A DNA stretch of 64,000 nt from Jeotgalibacillus salarius (GCF_004405125.1 NZ_SORX01000009.1:29871-93870); one strand, 5' to 3'; counted from the first letter of the stretch, positions 1-9,004 are shown. Notes: generated from the letters alone by a model not told the origin. Made by a program: numbers and translations.

Positions 1-335
1 TGAACAAATTTTGGCTAACAGTCATCGGGATTACCGCTGCAATTGTCGCACTATCAAACCTAGGATCAATCGTCGGTCTTGCAGTCAGCCTTGTGATTAC
101 TTATATCGGGGTGAAAGGTTACTTCTCAAGCAGAAAAACATGGCTGAAAGTCGTCTTCGCGTCAGTCGCAATCATCGCAGGTTTGTCTGCAGTCCTTAAC
201 GTACCGGCAATCTTAGGCGTAATCGCAGTCTATGTCCTATACGTCGTATGGAAAAAGTGGAACAACAGCGAAGCAGTCAGCGACTTTTCCTACTTTGAGA
301 AACAATGGCAGGACCTTAAGAAGAAATCATATTAA
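1..335 (+). CDS. Small membrane protein, LiaI-like position (5' end cut by window edge)
   Basis: The window opens with TG-AAC-AAA in the open frame, so the start codon probably straddles the edge and only its first base is missing, giving about 111 residues. Two long hydrophobic blocks (about residues 4-38 and 47-78) with short basic loops indicate a polytopic membrane protein, and the last 30 residues are polar and should be cytoplasmic. It lies 30 bp ahead of a PspA-family gene and then liaF-liaS-liaR, which is where B. subtilis has its membrane anchor LiaI. A role as membrane partner of the PspA homologue is inferred from context only; similarity to LiaI itself was not established. Confidence 0.7.
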   Translation, partial: NKFWLTVIGITAAIVALSNLGSIVGLAVSLVITYIGVKGYFSSRKTWLKVVFASVAIIAGLSAVLNVPAILGVIAVYVLYVVWKKWNNSEAVSDFSYFEKQWQDLKKKSY

Positions 336-365
336 TACAATCATAATTAAAAGGAGACGATCATA

Positions 366-956
366 ATGAGTAACGTACTGACAAAAATTACTGAAGTCAT
401 CAGGCAGGATATTCTGGAAGCAAAGCGTAACAGAGAGCATTCTAACCCGGTTAATGACATTCAGCGTGAACTGAAAGACTGCCAGGCGGCAGTAAAGAAA
501 GCGAAGCAACTGACAGATCGTCAGGAATTGTTGAAGAAAGAATTTGAAAAAGAATATTCACATGCAAAGTCAATGGCAGATAAACGCAAGGAGCATGTGC
601 AGCTTGCAGAAGAAGCAGGTGAAGAAGCGCTCTCAGCAGCCGCACTTAGAGAGTTCACATATTACAGTGGACGTGCTGAAAGACTCGAGAAGACACTTGC
701 AGAAGCAAATGCTCAGCTTGAAACGCTCGAACTGCAGCTTGAACAATTGACATTTGAACTGAAAGACCTCGAACTGAAACGGCTTGAGTATATGGCAAAA
801 GAAAATGCAGTGATCGGTGAGAAGCAGTCGGCGACACCTAAAAAGGTAACAGAAGAAGATCGCCGCTACCATCAGATTGAACAATATTTAAAAGGAACCG
901 ATAAGAAGAAAGAAGAACAGTCTATTGATGAACAGATTGAACAGTTAAAGCATTAA
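366..956 (+). CDS. liaH: PspA/IM30-family envelope stress protein, LiaH-like
   Basis: A 196-residue protein with no membrane segment, made almost entirely of heptad-rich helix rich in Glu, Lys, Leu and Gln (strongest about residues 30-145), as in the phage-shock/IM30 family. It is somewhat shorter than typical PspA, with a low-complexity charged C terminus ending in repeated Glu/Lys/Gln. Members of the family oligomerise under the membrane and protect it during envelope stress. The start at 366 follows AAGGAGAC at about 351. It sits between the small membrane gene and liaFSR, matching the Lia (VraSR-type) response operon in which LiaR induces liaIH. Induction by cell-wall antibiotics is inferred from this family, not seen. 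Confidence 0.85.
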   Translation: MSNVLTKITEVIRQDILEAKRNREHSNPVNDIQRELKDCQAAVKKAKQLTDRQELLKKEFEKEYSHAKSMADKRKEHVQLAEEAGEEALSAAALREFTYYSGRAERLEKTLAEANAQLETLELQLEQLTFELKDLELKRLEYMAKENAVIGEKQSATPKKVTEEDRRYHQIEQYLKGTDKKKEEQSIDEQIEQLKH

Positions 957-959
957 TTA

Positions 960-990
960 TTCGGGAGCGGGTCTTACACCTTCTCCCGAA
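960..990 (+). terminator. Intra-operon hairpin between liaH and liaF
   Basis: TTCGGGAG (960-967) pairs exactly with CTCCCGAA (983-990) across a 15-nt loop. The tail has no solid T-run, so it is probably a partial terminator or processing hairpin that lets liaIH mRNA accumulate above liaFSR. Confidence 0.5.
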
Positions 991-1049
991 TTCAGTCTTT
1001 CTGAACTCATGAATACAAGATAAAATAGAGAAGCAGGGAGGTGGACAGA

Positions 1050-1781
1050 ATGGGAAAGTTGCAGCAAATGACATTATCGAACTGGCTGACCGCCATACTG
1101 ATTGTGGTCCTGGTTGAAATCATTTTATTTAATAGCGGAATGATTTTCTCTTTAGTGCTGTCCGGCGGGCTGCTTTACTTTGGAAAACAGGGTTGGCAGC
1201 ATATGTATGGGAAAATTATGGTTGGTATCGGGGCAGTCATGCTGCTGATGGCGATTCTATCTATGGTAACTCTCCGAATTCTTTTTGTCGTATTGATCAT
1301 TTATCTTATTTTAAAATATATGGAAACCAAAAAGAATCCTCTTATCTTTGAACCAGTCGTAAAAACTGAACAGACTTCAGAGGGGGAGAAGGTTTTTACG
1401 ACTAAAAAACCATTCTTTTTAAATAAATGGGTCGGTTCTCATGAAACACCGAATCAATCGTATGAATGGGAGGATATTCACCTTCAGAACGGAATAGGGG
1501 ACGTTTTGATTGATTTAAGTAATACAGTGCTTCCGGATCGGGAAGTATTCATATCATTGCGCAATGTTACAGGAAACATTACCATTCTGATTCCATATGA
1601 ACTGGAGCTTTCTGTTCAGCATTCAGCTTTTGCGGGAGAGGTTTCCATTTTAAAAGCATTCTCAGCAAGACTTTGGAATGAAAATGTGGTGTATCAGTCT
1701 GAAGGGTATCAGCATGCACAGCAGAAATGTACAATCCTGTCATCAGTATGGATTGGTGATCTTGAGGTGAAGCGGGTATGA
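1050..1781 (+). CDS. liaF: Membrane inhibitor of the LiaRS system, LiaF-like
   Basis: About 243 residues. Four hydrophobic segments fill the first ~90 residues, followed by a soluble C-terminal half with the beta-rich pattern of LiaF/YvqF proteins. In B. subtilis LiaF holds the LiaS kinase inactive until envelope stress. The ATG at 1050 is preferred to the GTG at 1041 because AGGGAGGT at 1034-1042 gives a normal spacing only for the ATG. The stop overlaps the liaS start (ATGA, 1778-1781), so translation is coupled. The family assignment rests on topology plus the liaS-liaR neighbours. Confidence 0.85.
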   Translation: MGKLQQMTLSNWLTAILIVVLVEIILFNSGMIFSLVLSGGLLYFGKQGWQHMYGKIMVGIGAVMLLMAILSMVTLRILFVVLIIYLILKYMETKKNPLIFEPVVKTEQTSEGEKVFTTKKPFFLNKWVGSHETPNQSYEWEDIHLQNGIGDVLIDLSNTVLPDREVFISLRNVTGNITILIPYELELSVQHSAFAGEVSILKAFSARLWNENVVYQSEGYQHAQQKCTILSSVWIGDLEVKRV

Positions 1782-2797
1782 CAGCTAAAATGATTCTCCA
1801 CGCTGTCAGCATTAGTCTGTTCAGCGCGATCATGACCCTCGGATTATATTTGTTATTTTTCCCTCCAGCTGACTGGGGGCTTTTGTGGAACTTAACTATT
1901 CTGGATGTTCCATTTATTTTCTTTTTAATTATTCAGCTATTATTAGTCGGCTTCTTATGGGGAGCAATCCAGAGCAGTGGTGTAAAAAAACAAGTGATTA
2001 CAGTTGAAAGGCAAGTTGATGATCTCCTGCAGGGGCGTGCAGCTTCACATGAAAACACGCCACACATAGCTGAGTTTTCACGGCTTTCTGAAAAAGTGTC
2101 TGATCTTCAGAAAATGTGGAATGAGCAGGTTAAAACCAATCAGCGGCTGGCAAGTGAGAGAGTGGAGCAGCAGGAACAGAAAATTCAGGAGATGGTCTCA
2201 CTTGAAAGACAGCGTCTGGCGAGAGATCTGCACGATTCAGTCAGCCAGCAGCTTTTTGCAGCGTCAATGCTGATGTCAGCTATTAACGAGACTGAAGAAT
2301 CAAATCATCAGCTTCAAATGGTAGAAAAGATGATTCACCAGTCTCAGGTTGAAATGAGAGCTCTATTGCTTCATCTGAGACCAGCTGCTTTAAAAGGGAA
2401 GACACTGCCTGAAGGAATAGAAGAACTATTAGTTGAACTTCAGCAAAAAGTACCGTTGAATATTTCCTGGAAAGCAGATTCCATGGAACTTGCACGCGGA
2501 ATTGAAGACCACTTATTCAGAATCCTTCAGGAATCAATTTCGAATACGCTCAGGCATGCTGAAGCCACTATGTTAAATGTATTGTGTATTTTAAGAGATG
2601 GTTACGTCATTATGAGAATTTCTGATGATGGAAAAGGATTTGAGCTTTCTGAAGATAAAGCGGGTTCATATGGTCTGAATAACATGAAAGAAAGAGCAGC
2701 TGAAATAGGCGGGACCTTCAAGGTTGTATCATTGCCCGGTCAGGGAACACGTCTTGAAATAAAAGTACCTTTTGAAGGAAAGGAGGAACTGACATGA
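1778..2797 (+). CDS. liaS: Envelope-stress sensor histidine kinase LiaS (VraS type)
   Basis: A 339-residue sensor kinase. Two transmembrane segments (about residues 8-28 and 43-66) are separated by a very short external loop, the intramembrane-sensing design. A HAMP-like coiled linker follows, then a HisKA_3 dimerisation domain with the phospho-accepting His152 in [10 protein letters not shown], and a C-terminal HATPase with a DDGKGF box near residue 290. It should phosphorylate the adjacent LiaR in response to cell-wall damage. It overlaps liaF by 4 bp and liaR by 4 bp, so the three are translated as a unit. Confidence 0.93.
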   Translation: MTAKMILHAVSISLFSAIMTLGLYLLFFPPADWGLLWNLTILDVPFIFFLIIQLLLVGFLWGAIQSSGVKKQVITVERQVDDLLQGRAASHENTPHIAEFSRLSEKVSDLQKMWNEQVKTNQRLASERVEQQEQKIQEMVSLERQRLARDLHDSVSQQLFAASMLMSAINETEESNHQLQMVEKMIHQSQVEMRALLLHLRPAALKGKTLPEGIEELLVELQQKVPLNISWKADSMELARGIEDHLFRILQESISNTLRHAEATMLNVLCILRDGYVIMRISDDGKGFELSEDKAGSYGLNNMKERAAEIGGTFKVVSLPGQGTRLEIKVPFEGKEELT

Positions 2798-3426
2798 TTC
2801 GCGTATTATTTGTAGATGATCATGAGATGGTCAGAATTGGAGTCGGCTCGTATTTATCATCACAAAAGGATATTGAGGTCGTGGGGGAATGCGATGATGG
2901 CGGACCAGCTGTTAAAATGGCGCTTGAACTGAAACCCGATATTATTTTAATGGATTTAGTGATGAAAGAAATGGATGGAATAGAAGCAACTTCTAAGATT
3001 ATTGAACAATGGCCTGAGGCGAAAATAATGATTGTCACAAGTTTTCTGGATGATGACAAAGTATACCCTGCACTGGAGGCCGGGGCAGTCAGTTACCTGC
3101 TTAAAACCTCAAAAGCGAGCGAAATTGCAGAAGCGATCAGAAAGACTCACTATGGAGAAACAGTTCTTGAACCTGAAGTAACTGGTAAAGTCATGCAGCG
3201 AATGAGAAGAAAAGAAGTGAAACCTGCTCACTCAGAGCTGACTGCAAGAGAGCTTGAAATTCTCATGCTAATCGCCGAAGGTAAAACAAATCAGGAAATT
3301 GCTGATGAACTCTACATAGCTTTGAAAACTGTAAAAACACACGTCAGCAACCTCCTTGGAAAGCTTGAAGTTCAGGATCGAACACAGGCTGTCATCTATG
3401 CATTTAAGCATGATCTTGTAAAATAG
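2794..3426 (+). CDS. liaR: Response regulator LiaR (VraR/NarL family)
   Basis: A 210-residue NarL-type regulator. The receiver domain (residues 1-120) carries the acidic pair D8-D9, phospho-acceptor D54 in LMDLVM and K104 near KTSKAS. A LuxR-type helix-turn-helix fills about residues 145-205 (LTARELEIL, then NQEIADEL). The start at 2794 follows AAGGAGG. It is the last gene of the lia operon. Family knowledge says it activates the liaIH-type promoter; that promoter would lie upstream of base 1 and cannot be seen. Confidence 0.93.
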   Translation: MIRVLFVDDHEMVRIGVGSYLSSQKDIEVVGECDDGGPAVKMALELKPDIILMDLVMKEMDGIEATSKIIEQWPEAKIMIVTSFLDDDKVYPALEAGAVSYLLKTSKASEIAEAIRKTHYGETVLEPEVTGKVMQRMRRKEVKPAHSELTARELEILMLIAEGKTNQEIADELYIALKTVKTHVSNLLGKLEVQDRTQAVIYAFKHDLVK

Positions 3427-3499
3427 TGGATCTGCGGTGTTAAGATCTGACTTTATGGGTAAACATGAAGTCATAACCGTATCGAAAGGAGTCCTCAAC

Positions 3500-4102
3500 A
3501 TGCTTTCATTATTGGATGATCAGGGAAATGACTGCAGCTGGCTGAATAAACCCGAAAATTGGACCCTTCATAATAAAGAGCTCAGTATGACCACCCAGCC
3601 AAAAACTGATTTTTGGAGAAAAACCTTTTATGGCTTTGACCAAATGAATGGTCATGCTATTTATAAAGAGCTGCTTGGCGCATTCGAAACAGAAGTAACA
3701 CTCACCATGAAGGACCCATCAGAACGCTATGACCAGGCAGGGGTCATGATCTTGATTTCTGACGATTGCTGGATGAAGGTATCTCTTGAATACGTACCTG
3801 AAAAGTATTCATACCTTGGTTCAGTCGTAACAAATAGTGGTTTTTCAGATTGGTCATCCAAGAACGTCCCGACTCCTGAAGGAGAAATTTCGTTATCCTT
3901 TAAGGTGACTCGCGCCGGAGGAGATTACCGTGTATGGGCGAAGTTTGCAGCGGATGAAGAATATGAGCAAATCCGGATTATGAGACTTCATGATGAACCG
4001 AACGGACCAGTCAAACTTGGACTTTATGCGTGCAGTCCTTCTTCAGAAGGCAGCTTTACAACCGTTTTTCATACGTGGACAGTACAGAAAGAAGTAAAAT
4101 AA
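3500..4102 (+). CDS. DUF1349 (concanavalin-like fold) protein
   Basis: About 200 residues, with no signal peptide and no membrane segment. The pattern (SWLNKPENW near the N terminus, DFWRKTFYGF, YDQAGVMILISDDCWMKVSLEY in the middle, GLYACSPSSEGSFTTVF at the end) is that of the DUF1349 family, which adopts a jelly-roll, concanavalin-like fold and may bind sugars; no activity is established. The start at 3500 is chosen because GAAAGGAG precedes it; the longer reading from 3437 has no ribosome site. It lies 73 bp after liaR and ends in a strong terminator, so it may be read through from the lia operon. Confidence 0.8.
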   Translation: MLSLLDDQGNDCSWLNKPENWTLHNKELSMTTQPKTDFWRKTFYGFDQMNGHAIYKELLGAFETEVTLTMKDPSERYDQAGVMILISDDCWMKVSLEYVPEKYSYLGSVVTNSGFSDWSSKNVPTPEGEISLSFKVTRAGGDYRVWAKFAADEEYEQIRIMRLHDEPNGPVKLGLYACSPSSEGSFTTVFHTWTVQKEVK

Positions 4103-4133
4103 AAAAGTGTGCGGGATTCCCGCACACTTTTTT
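4101..4133. terminator. Bidirectional terminator between DUF1349 gene and carbonic anhydrase
   Basis: AAAAAAGTGTGCGGG and CCCGCACACTTTTTT form a long stem around ATT. A-runs and T-runs on either side serve the converging genes at 3500 and 4689. Confidence 0.9.
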
Positions 4134-4689
4134 AATATCCTTCTTCAATTAAATCAAGTTTCCCGTTACTTGGGTCCACAACTAGACCGTGTACCGGTAC
4201 TTTTTTGTCCATGAGTGGATGGTTGCGTACCATTTCAACACTGTTCTTTACACTTTCCTGTACGTCATCAAAGCCTTTCAACCAGCTGTGAAGATCGATT
4301 CCTGAGTAAGACAGCGTATTAAATATATCTTCTGACACACCGCGTTCTTTCATCTTTTCAACAGTAGCGTGACTATTAACAGCGCTCATTCCACAGTCAT
4401 AATGGCCAATAATTAACACTTCTTCAGCTTGTAATTCATAAATCGCTACAAGAAGACTTCTCATAATACTGCCAAATGGATGTGTAATGACTGCACCGGC
4501 ATTGCGTACCATTTTCACATCACCATTTTTTACATTCATGGACTTTGGCAGAAGCTCTACCAATCTTGTATCCATACAAGTTAAAATAACGAGTTTCTTG
4601 TTAGGGATTTTTGTTGTTACGTAAGGCTCATATTGCTTTTCTTCTACAAATGTCTGATTAAAAGTTAAAATATCCGATAATAATGTCAT
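4132..4689 (-). CDS. Beta-class carbonic anhydrase (YtiB-like)
   Basis: About 185 residues. Zinc ligands of beta-class carbonic anhydrases are visible: C38 and D40 in TCMDTR, and H96 and C99 in GHYDCG. The enzyme interconverts CO2 and bicarbonate in the cytoplasm, supplying carboxylases and pH balance. The ATG at 4689 is chosen because AAGGAGG lies 8-14 bases upstream; the longer reading from 4710 would place that site inside the gene. It stands alone behind the terminator of msrAB and ends in the shared terminator at 4101-4133. The short form resembles the Bacillus YtiB/YvdA group. Confidence 0.92.
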   Translation of the reverse strand: MTLLSDILTFNQTFVEEKQYEPYVTTKIPNKKLVILTCMDTRLVELLPKSMNVKNGDVKMVRNAGAVITHPFGSIMRSLLVAIYELQAEEVLIIGHYDCGMSAVNSHATVEKMKERGVSEDIFNTLSYSGIDLHSWLKGFDDVQESVKNSVEMVRNHPLMDKKVPVHGLVVDPSNGKLDLIEEGY

Positions 4690-4740
4690 ATGTATCTTCC
4701 TCCTTAACACAACTTTCTTTTATTTTAAAAAATTAAAAGC

Positions 4741-4768
4741 CATCTGTCTAATTTAACGTGACAGATGA
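4741..4768 (-). terminator. Terminator downstream of msrAB
   Basis: CATCTGTC and GACAGATG pair across 11 bases. Read on the minus strand the hairpin is followed by TTTTAATTTTTT. Confidence 0.75.
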
Positions 4769-4777
4769 CTTTAAGTT

Positions 4778-5926
4778 CTATTCTTCAAACAGGTATGAAA
4801 ATTCTTCATAACCTTCTTCTTCAAGGTCTTCAGCCGGGACGAAGCGCATGGCTGCAGAGTTCATGCAGTAGCGAAGTCCAGTAGGCTCAGGACCATCTTC
4901 AAACACATGTCCTAAATGCGAATCGGCAAATTTACTTCTTACTTCAATACGCATTCCGAAAATGCCCGGGTCTTCAACTTCTACAATATTTTCAGGAACC
5001 AGTGGCTTTGTAAATGAAGGCCAGCCTGTGCGTGAATCGTACTTATCTTTTGAGCTGAAAAGAGGTTCACCTGAGACAATATCGACGTAAATACCATCTT
5101 CATAAAATCCGTCATACTCATTGTCGAAAGCTTTCTCCGTTCCGTCTTCCTGAGTCACTTCATATTGAATGTCTGTCAGCATTTCTCTTAATTCCTCTTC
5201 AGTATAATTAACTGCGTAAGGACTTTCCTGTTCAACTTCATTTTTTGTCGGAAGATCAACTTCACGTTCATCTTCTTCCCAATATTGATTCAGGAACCGG
5301 TCACGTCCGGAGCTGGTCCGGTAGAAGTAATAACGGTCTCCATTTTTCAAGTAGTAATCCTGGTGATATTCTTCTGCTACATAAAACGTTGAAGCTTCAG
5401 TGATCGGAACGATAATTTCATCTTCAAAACGCCCTGATTCAATGATCTCCTGTTTGGAAGCTTCGGCAGCTTCACGTTCTTCTTCATTCTTCACAAAAAT
5501 CTCAGGGCGGTATTGTTTGCCCCGATCGACAAACTGTCCTTCAGCATCAGTCGGATCGATTTGTCGCCAATAGACATCAAGCAGATCCTCATAACTGATC
5601 ACCTCAGGATCATAAATGACCTGAACTGCTTCCGTATGACCGGTTTCTCCGTTAGCCACTTCTCTATATTCAGGGTTTTCTTCATCTCCACCTATATATC
5701 CCGAAACGGCGTCTCTGACACCAGCTAACTTTTCGTAAGGAGGCTCCATACACCAGAAACATCCACCTGCAAAAATAGCTGTCTCTTCATTTGGTGCCAG
5801 ATCAGCTTCTGTACTTGCTTCACTTCCATATGAGCGGTTCAGAAGTTCATCCGAAAACACAAAAAAGATGATAGCTGCGATAATTAAAACGCCGGGGATC
5901 AACATCACCCAACTTTTCTTTTTCAT
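4778..5926 (-). CDS. msrAB: Membrane-anchored MsrA-MsrB fusion peptide-methionine sulfoxide reductase
   Basis: A 382-residue fusion. Residues 7-25 are a single hydrophobic segment after MKKKSW, so the enzyme is probably anchored or exported. MsrA follows, with its catalytic Cys in [14 protein letters not shown] (about residues 54-68) and GHTEAV near residue 95. MsrB occupies about residues 245-380, with [17 protein letters not shown] and the catalytic Cys in [12 protein letters not shown]. MsrA reduces the S- and MsrB the R-epimer of methionine sulfoxide, so one protein can repair both in extracytoplasmic proteins. The usual MsrB zinc CXXC pairs are absent. It is monocistronic. Confidence 0.93.
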   Translation of the reverse strand: MKKKSWVMLIPGVLIIAAIIFFVFSDELLNRSYGSEASTEADLAPNEETAIFAGGCFWCMEPPYEKLAGVRDAVSGYIGGDEENPEYREVANGETGHTEAVQVIYDPEVISYEDLLDVYWRQIDPTDAEGQFVDRGKQYRPEIFVKNEEEREAAEASKQEIIESGRFEDEIIVPITEASTFYVAEEYHQDYYLKNGDRYYFYRTSSGRDRFLNQYWEEDEREVDLPTKNEVEQESPYAVNYTEEELREMLTDIQYEVTQEDGTEKAFDNEYDGFYEDGIYVDIVSGEPLFSSKDKYDSRTGWPSFTKPLVPENIVEVEDPGIFGMRIEVRSKFADSHLGHVFEDGPEPTGLRYCMNSAAMRFVPAEDLEEEGYEEFSYLFEE

Positions 5927-6092
5927 TTCTCCACCCCATTTAGTAGAATTGAAACCAATCCTTCTAGCTTAAAAATAACATATTTAACGTACCTTTAATA
6001 AAAATAATGTGTTGAATACACCATATGTATTCAGAATTTGCTAAAATATAAGAATAATAGATCGTTTACAGCTGAAAGAAAGGAGAGCGGAG

Positions 6093-6560
6093 ATGGCTGA
6101 TTTTGAAATCGTTAGGAAATCCAGCTTTTATTTTATTGGCATGAGATGGACAGGTACTTATGAAGCGGCTGCACAGGGAGACATTTTTCCGTTGATTGAG
6201 GAAGCGCGTGACAGGCTTTTAAGTATGGGGATTGCTCAGGGAAGTTCAGATTTCATCGGTTTATCCTATCAGGACAGACAGGACGGTTTCACATATTACT
6301 TTGGCACAGAAGCTCTTGGAAAAAAGACGTTCCCCTCAGATATGCACAGAATCATTGTTCCTTCCCATGATTATGCGGTAACCGAACATAAAGGACAGCA
6401 TGCCTGGAAAAGTTATGAGAAATTAAAAAAATGGGCAACTGAGCAGGGATTACAGGTCCAACTCAACGGGCTCGACCATATTGAGGTATACAACTCCGAC
6501 TATAATCCATATAAAATGTCACCAACTTTAAAAATCGGTATCCCTGTAAAAAAACGCTGA
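6093..6560 (+). CDS. GyrI-like / AraC effector-binding-domain protein
   Basis: A 155-residue stand-alone GyrI-like domain with no DNA-binding part. It has the family's internal duplication, with an early FYFIGMRWTGTYE strand-helix pair, a central IGLSYQD stretch, a YAVTEHKGQHAW helix start and the closing DHIEVYNSDYNPYKM. Such proteins bind small amphipathic or cationic molecules and some buffer or hydrolyse toxic compounds. The start at 6093 follows AAGGAGAGCGGAG. It is flanked by a terminator at 6605 and has no obvious operon partner. The ligand is unknown. Confidence 0.82.
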   Translation: MADFEIVRKSSFYFIGMRWTGTYEAAAQGDIFPLIEEARDRLLSMGIAQGSSDFIGLSYQDRQDGFTYYFGTEALGKKTFPSDMHRIIVPSHDYAVTEHKGQHAWKSYEKLKKWATEQGLQVQLNGLDHIEVYNSDYNPYKMSPTLKIGIPVKKR

Positions 6561-6604
6561 CCTTGCAATTAAAAACTGCTGAAAGTAAAATAACTTTACA
6601 GGAT

Positions 6605-6632
6605 AAAAAGCATCTGACTCAGATGCTTTTTT
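6605..6632 (+). terminator. Terminator after GyrI-like gene
   Basis: AAAAAGCATCTGA and AGATGCTTTTTT flank a short loop. Confidence 0.85.
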
Positions 6633-6658
6633 AACGCTGAAATATTAATATGTCTAGC

Positions 6659-6686
6659 TTCAGCACTTATAACAAGTGTCTGAACT
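6659..6686 (+). other. Hairpin in the queF leader
   Basis: TTCAGCACTT and AAGTGTCTGAA pair with one bulged base around ATAAC, 25 bases before the queF start. It is not followed by a T-run and does not carry the conserved core of a preQ1 riboswitch, so its role is open. Confidence 0.35.
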
Positions 6687-6710
6687 TTTCAAATCTGGAG
6701 GTAACCACTT

Positions 6711-7208
6711 ATGACAGGACGCAATGAAAAAGAGCTTGAAGGAGTTAATCTGCTTGGTGAAATGAATGTTCCCTATTCTTTTGACTATGCACCTGAAGTC
6801 CTTGAAGCATTTGATAATAAACACGTAAACAGAGACTACTTTGTGAAATTCAACTGTCCTGAATTTACTTCACTATGCCCTAAAACGAATCAGCCGGATT
6901 TTGCGACGATTTATATCAGCTATATTCCTGATCAGAGAATGGTTGAGAGTAAATCATTAAAGCTTTATCTTTTCAGCTTCAGAAATCACGGTGACTTTCA
7001 TGAAGACTGCATGAATATCATCATGAACGATCTGATTAAACTGATGGATCCGCGCTATGTTGAAGTCTGGGGGAAATTCACTCCACGCGGCGGGATCTCA
7101 ATTGACCCATACGTAAACTATGGCAAACCTGGGACAAAGTATGAAGAAATGGCATTTCACCGTTTGATGAATCATGACATGTATCCGGAGACGATTGATA
7201 ACCGATAG
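6711..7208 (+). CDS. queF: NADPH-dependent preQ0 reductase QueF
   Basis: A 165-residue single-domain QueF. The catalytic pair is visible as C56 and D63 in [10 protein letters not shown], with [21 protein letters not shown] (from about residue 80) forming the QueF substrate/NADPH motif. It reduces the nitrile of 7-cyano-7-deazaguanine to preQ1 in queuosine biosynthesis. The start at 6711 follows CTGGAGGT. The usual partners queC, queD and queE are not adjacent; here queF is a single gene with its own terminator at 7281. The AT-rich islet begins immediately after it. Confidence 0.95.
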   Translation: MTGRNEKELEGVNLLGEMNVPYSFDYAPEVLEAFDNKHVNRDYFVKFNCPEFTSLCPKTNQPDFATIYISYIPDQRMVESKSLKLYLFSFRNHGDFHEDCMNIIMNDLIKLMDPRYVEVWGKFTPRGGISIDPYVNYGKPGTKYEEMAFHRLMNHDMYPETIDNR

Positions 7209-7280
7209 GGGATTAGTGGGGTTAAAGAATGGGGTCACATGAAAATGGAGTGTTTTGTGACCACGGTAATCTGCTGAGAA

Positions 7281-7313
7281 AGAGATGTCTTAATAAGGCG
7301 TCTCTTTTTATTT
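7281..7313 (+). terminator. queF terminator
   Basis: AGAGATGTC pairs with GGCGTCTCT (two G-U pairs) across TTAATAA, followed by TTTTTATTTTT. Confidence 0.7.
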
Positions 7314-7326
7314 TTATCAATTGCAT

Positions 7327-7760
7327 GGTGCTGGACGACATGATTAAGGCTCAAGAAAATTTGAAGGAAGCAGAAAAAGCTTTGAACGATGCTGAGCAAA
7401 AAATTACTTAATTAGAAGTGCAATAGTTATCAAAAGAGGAAGAGGCTGCAAAGGTAAGTGAATTTTTGATAAAGGAGGGGGGGTATTTTCACCATTTATT
7501 GATCTTCTTGTTGTAGAATAGGCGAGTAGCACCTTAAGCCACTCGCTAAGCTGTAATAAATCTCCGATACGAGACAGATATTAGATGCTTTTCATCCTAC
7601 AAAAACAAGTCTCTAGATGTTTCGATAATTGTTGGATTGAAATAAAGTTTTGGGAAACCATTAATATTAAAGTTGATCAAAAGATTAAAGAAGGTGCTAG
7701 AGAGAATGATGTTAAAGTTTTGCTATCTCTACTGGATTTGAGTAATTTTGTCCAGTAAAA
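7327..7760 (+). pseudogene. Decayed coding remnants at left edge of AT-rich islet
   Basis: One frame from ATG 7327 reads a charged coiled-coil peptide (MIKAQENLKEAEKALNDAE), meets a stop at 7409 and another at 7424, then continues sensibly (LSKEEEAAKVSEFLIKEGG) to about 7518. A second open stretch lies at about 7636-7758 (KVDQKIKEGARENDVKVLL). The charged helical style recalls small phage-borne genes. No intact gene is visible between 7209 and 7888, so this looks like eroded mobile DNA. The reading is tentative. Confidence 0.35.
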
Positions 7761-7792
7761 GGATGCTGTAGCGCGAAAATTGTCGTAAAATT

Positions 7793-7836
7793 TTTAAACT
7801 ATCATAAGTGTCCCTTCAAACTTATGATAGTTTAAA
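7793..7836. repeat. Perfect 16-bp inverted repeat upstream of the HNH gene
   Basis: TTTAAACTATCATAAG (7793-7808) and its exact complement CTTATGATAGTTTAAA (7821-7836) flank a 12-base loop, 52 bases ahead of the HNH start at 7889. No T-run follows. It could be an operator, a transcript hairpin in the leader, or the end of a lost mobile element. Confidence 0.7.
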
Positions 7837-7888
7837 TCATGATATAGTTAAAAAAGTTGATATACACCTCATTTAAGGGGATGTTGAA

Positions 7889-9004
7889 ATGGCCATGCGA
7901 AAGAGAATCGAATTAATAAACATTGACGGTGCTTGTCATAAGGAATGTACAAAATGCGGTAGCATTAAGAAATTAGAAGAATATAGCAACGATAAAAAAG
8001 GAAAATTAGGCAAGCAATCAGCCTGTAAGGTTTGCAGAGCTAAGGATAATAAGGAATATTTAAAGAATAATGCTGAAAAGGTTGCAGCTACTAAAAAACG
8101 TTACAGAGAAGAGAATAAGGAAGCTTTCAAAGAAAGGGATTGTAGGTATCGAGAAGCCAATAAAGATCGTATTAGGGAGTATATGCGGCAATATCAACAA
8201 TTGAACGCAGAAGCTATAAGGGAGAGAAAGAGTCGGTGGCATTTTGAAAATAAAGACGATCAAAATGGGAAAGCACGTCACTACTACAGTAAGCATGCAG
8301 GAAAAATAAGAGAACGTAATAAACAGTACTATTTGGAAAATATAGATGTAATAAAAGAAAGAAACAAAAAATACATAGTTAAAAACACTCAAGTAATAGC
8401 AGAGAGGAAGCGGTTATATGCAAAAAAAAATACAGAAGCCATTGCAGCTTATAAAAAAAAATGGCAGGAAGACAATGGTCAACGAATAAGAGAACAGCGT
8501 AAACAATTTCGTCAAGAGAATGCTGATAAAATTAAGGAAAGTAAACGTAAGTATTATAAGGAGAACCCTCACATAAAGGTAGCTAGCGGACAAAGGAGAA
8601 GAGCTAGGTTAAAAAAGTTACCTTCTGATCTCGCAACTGCACAAGCATTCGAGATATTAAATCTCTTTAATGGGTGTGCCATTAGCAATTTAGATGAGGG
8701 TACGCATTTAGATCATTTTATCTGTTTGGATACAGGTCATGGAGGTACAACTTTAAACAACATGCTGCCTATGGCTTCAAGTTTGAACATCTCAAAAAAT
8801 CATTATAACCCTTTCGAATGGGTACAGAATAAGGACGTTGCGGCTCAGCTAGATATTAAGAAGTGGCATACTGCACTTAAATACTTAGCTGAGCTTAATG
8901 AAATGACAGTAAAAGAGTATAGAGATTATGTTAACTATTGTTATACACATCCAAGAGACTTATCGGAAGAATCCTACAAAGAGGATGAAGATAGAGTAAC
9001 ATAA
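7889..9004 (+). CDS. HNH-type nuclease with N-terminal zinc ribbon and eleven 15-residue repeats
   Basis: A 371-residue, very basic protein. Residues 20-49 hold CTKC...CKVC, a zinc ribbon. From residue 61 to 225 come eleven consecutive units of exactly 15 residues, each close to N-x-E-x-I-R-E-R-x-K-x-Y-x-x-E, predicted as long charged helix. A C-terminal HNH-like core follows (THLDHFICLDTGHGGT, NNMLPMASSLNISKNH, NPFEW). Zinc-ribbon/basic-repeat/HNH proteins of this style are frequent in phages. It probably binds and nicks or cuts DNA; the target is unknown. The start at 7889 follows AAGGGGATG. The surroundings are AT-rich and flanked by decayed remnants, suggesting transfer. Confidence 0.75.
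   Translation: MAMRKRIELINIDGACHKECTKCGSIKKLEEYSNDKKGKLGKQSACKVCRAKDNKEYLKNNAEKVAATKKRYREENKEAFKERDCRYREANKDRIREYMRQYQQLNAEAIRERKSRWHFENKDDQNGKARHYYSKHAGKIRERNKQYYLENIDVIKERNKKYIVKNTQVIAERKRLYAKKNTEAIAAYKKKWQEDNGQRIREQRKQFRQENADKIKESKRKYYKENPHIKVASGQRRRARLKKLPSDLATAQAFEILNLFNGCAISNLDEGTHLDHFICLDTGHGGTTLNNMLPMASSLNISKNHYNPFEWVQNKDVAAQLDIKKWHTALKYLAELNEMTVKEYRDYVNYCYTHPRDLSEESYKEDEDRVT

Noticed and set aside
6640..6710. Possible preQ1 riboswitch upstream of queF
   Set aside because: A hairpin and CTAGCT are present, but the class I core (G-rich stem, CACCC-like loop, A-rich tail) is absent.
7229..7411. 60-codon frame after queF as a gene
   Set aside because: It spans the queF terminator and lacks a ribosome site; only its 3' half looks coding, as a remnant.
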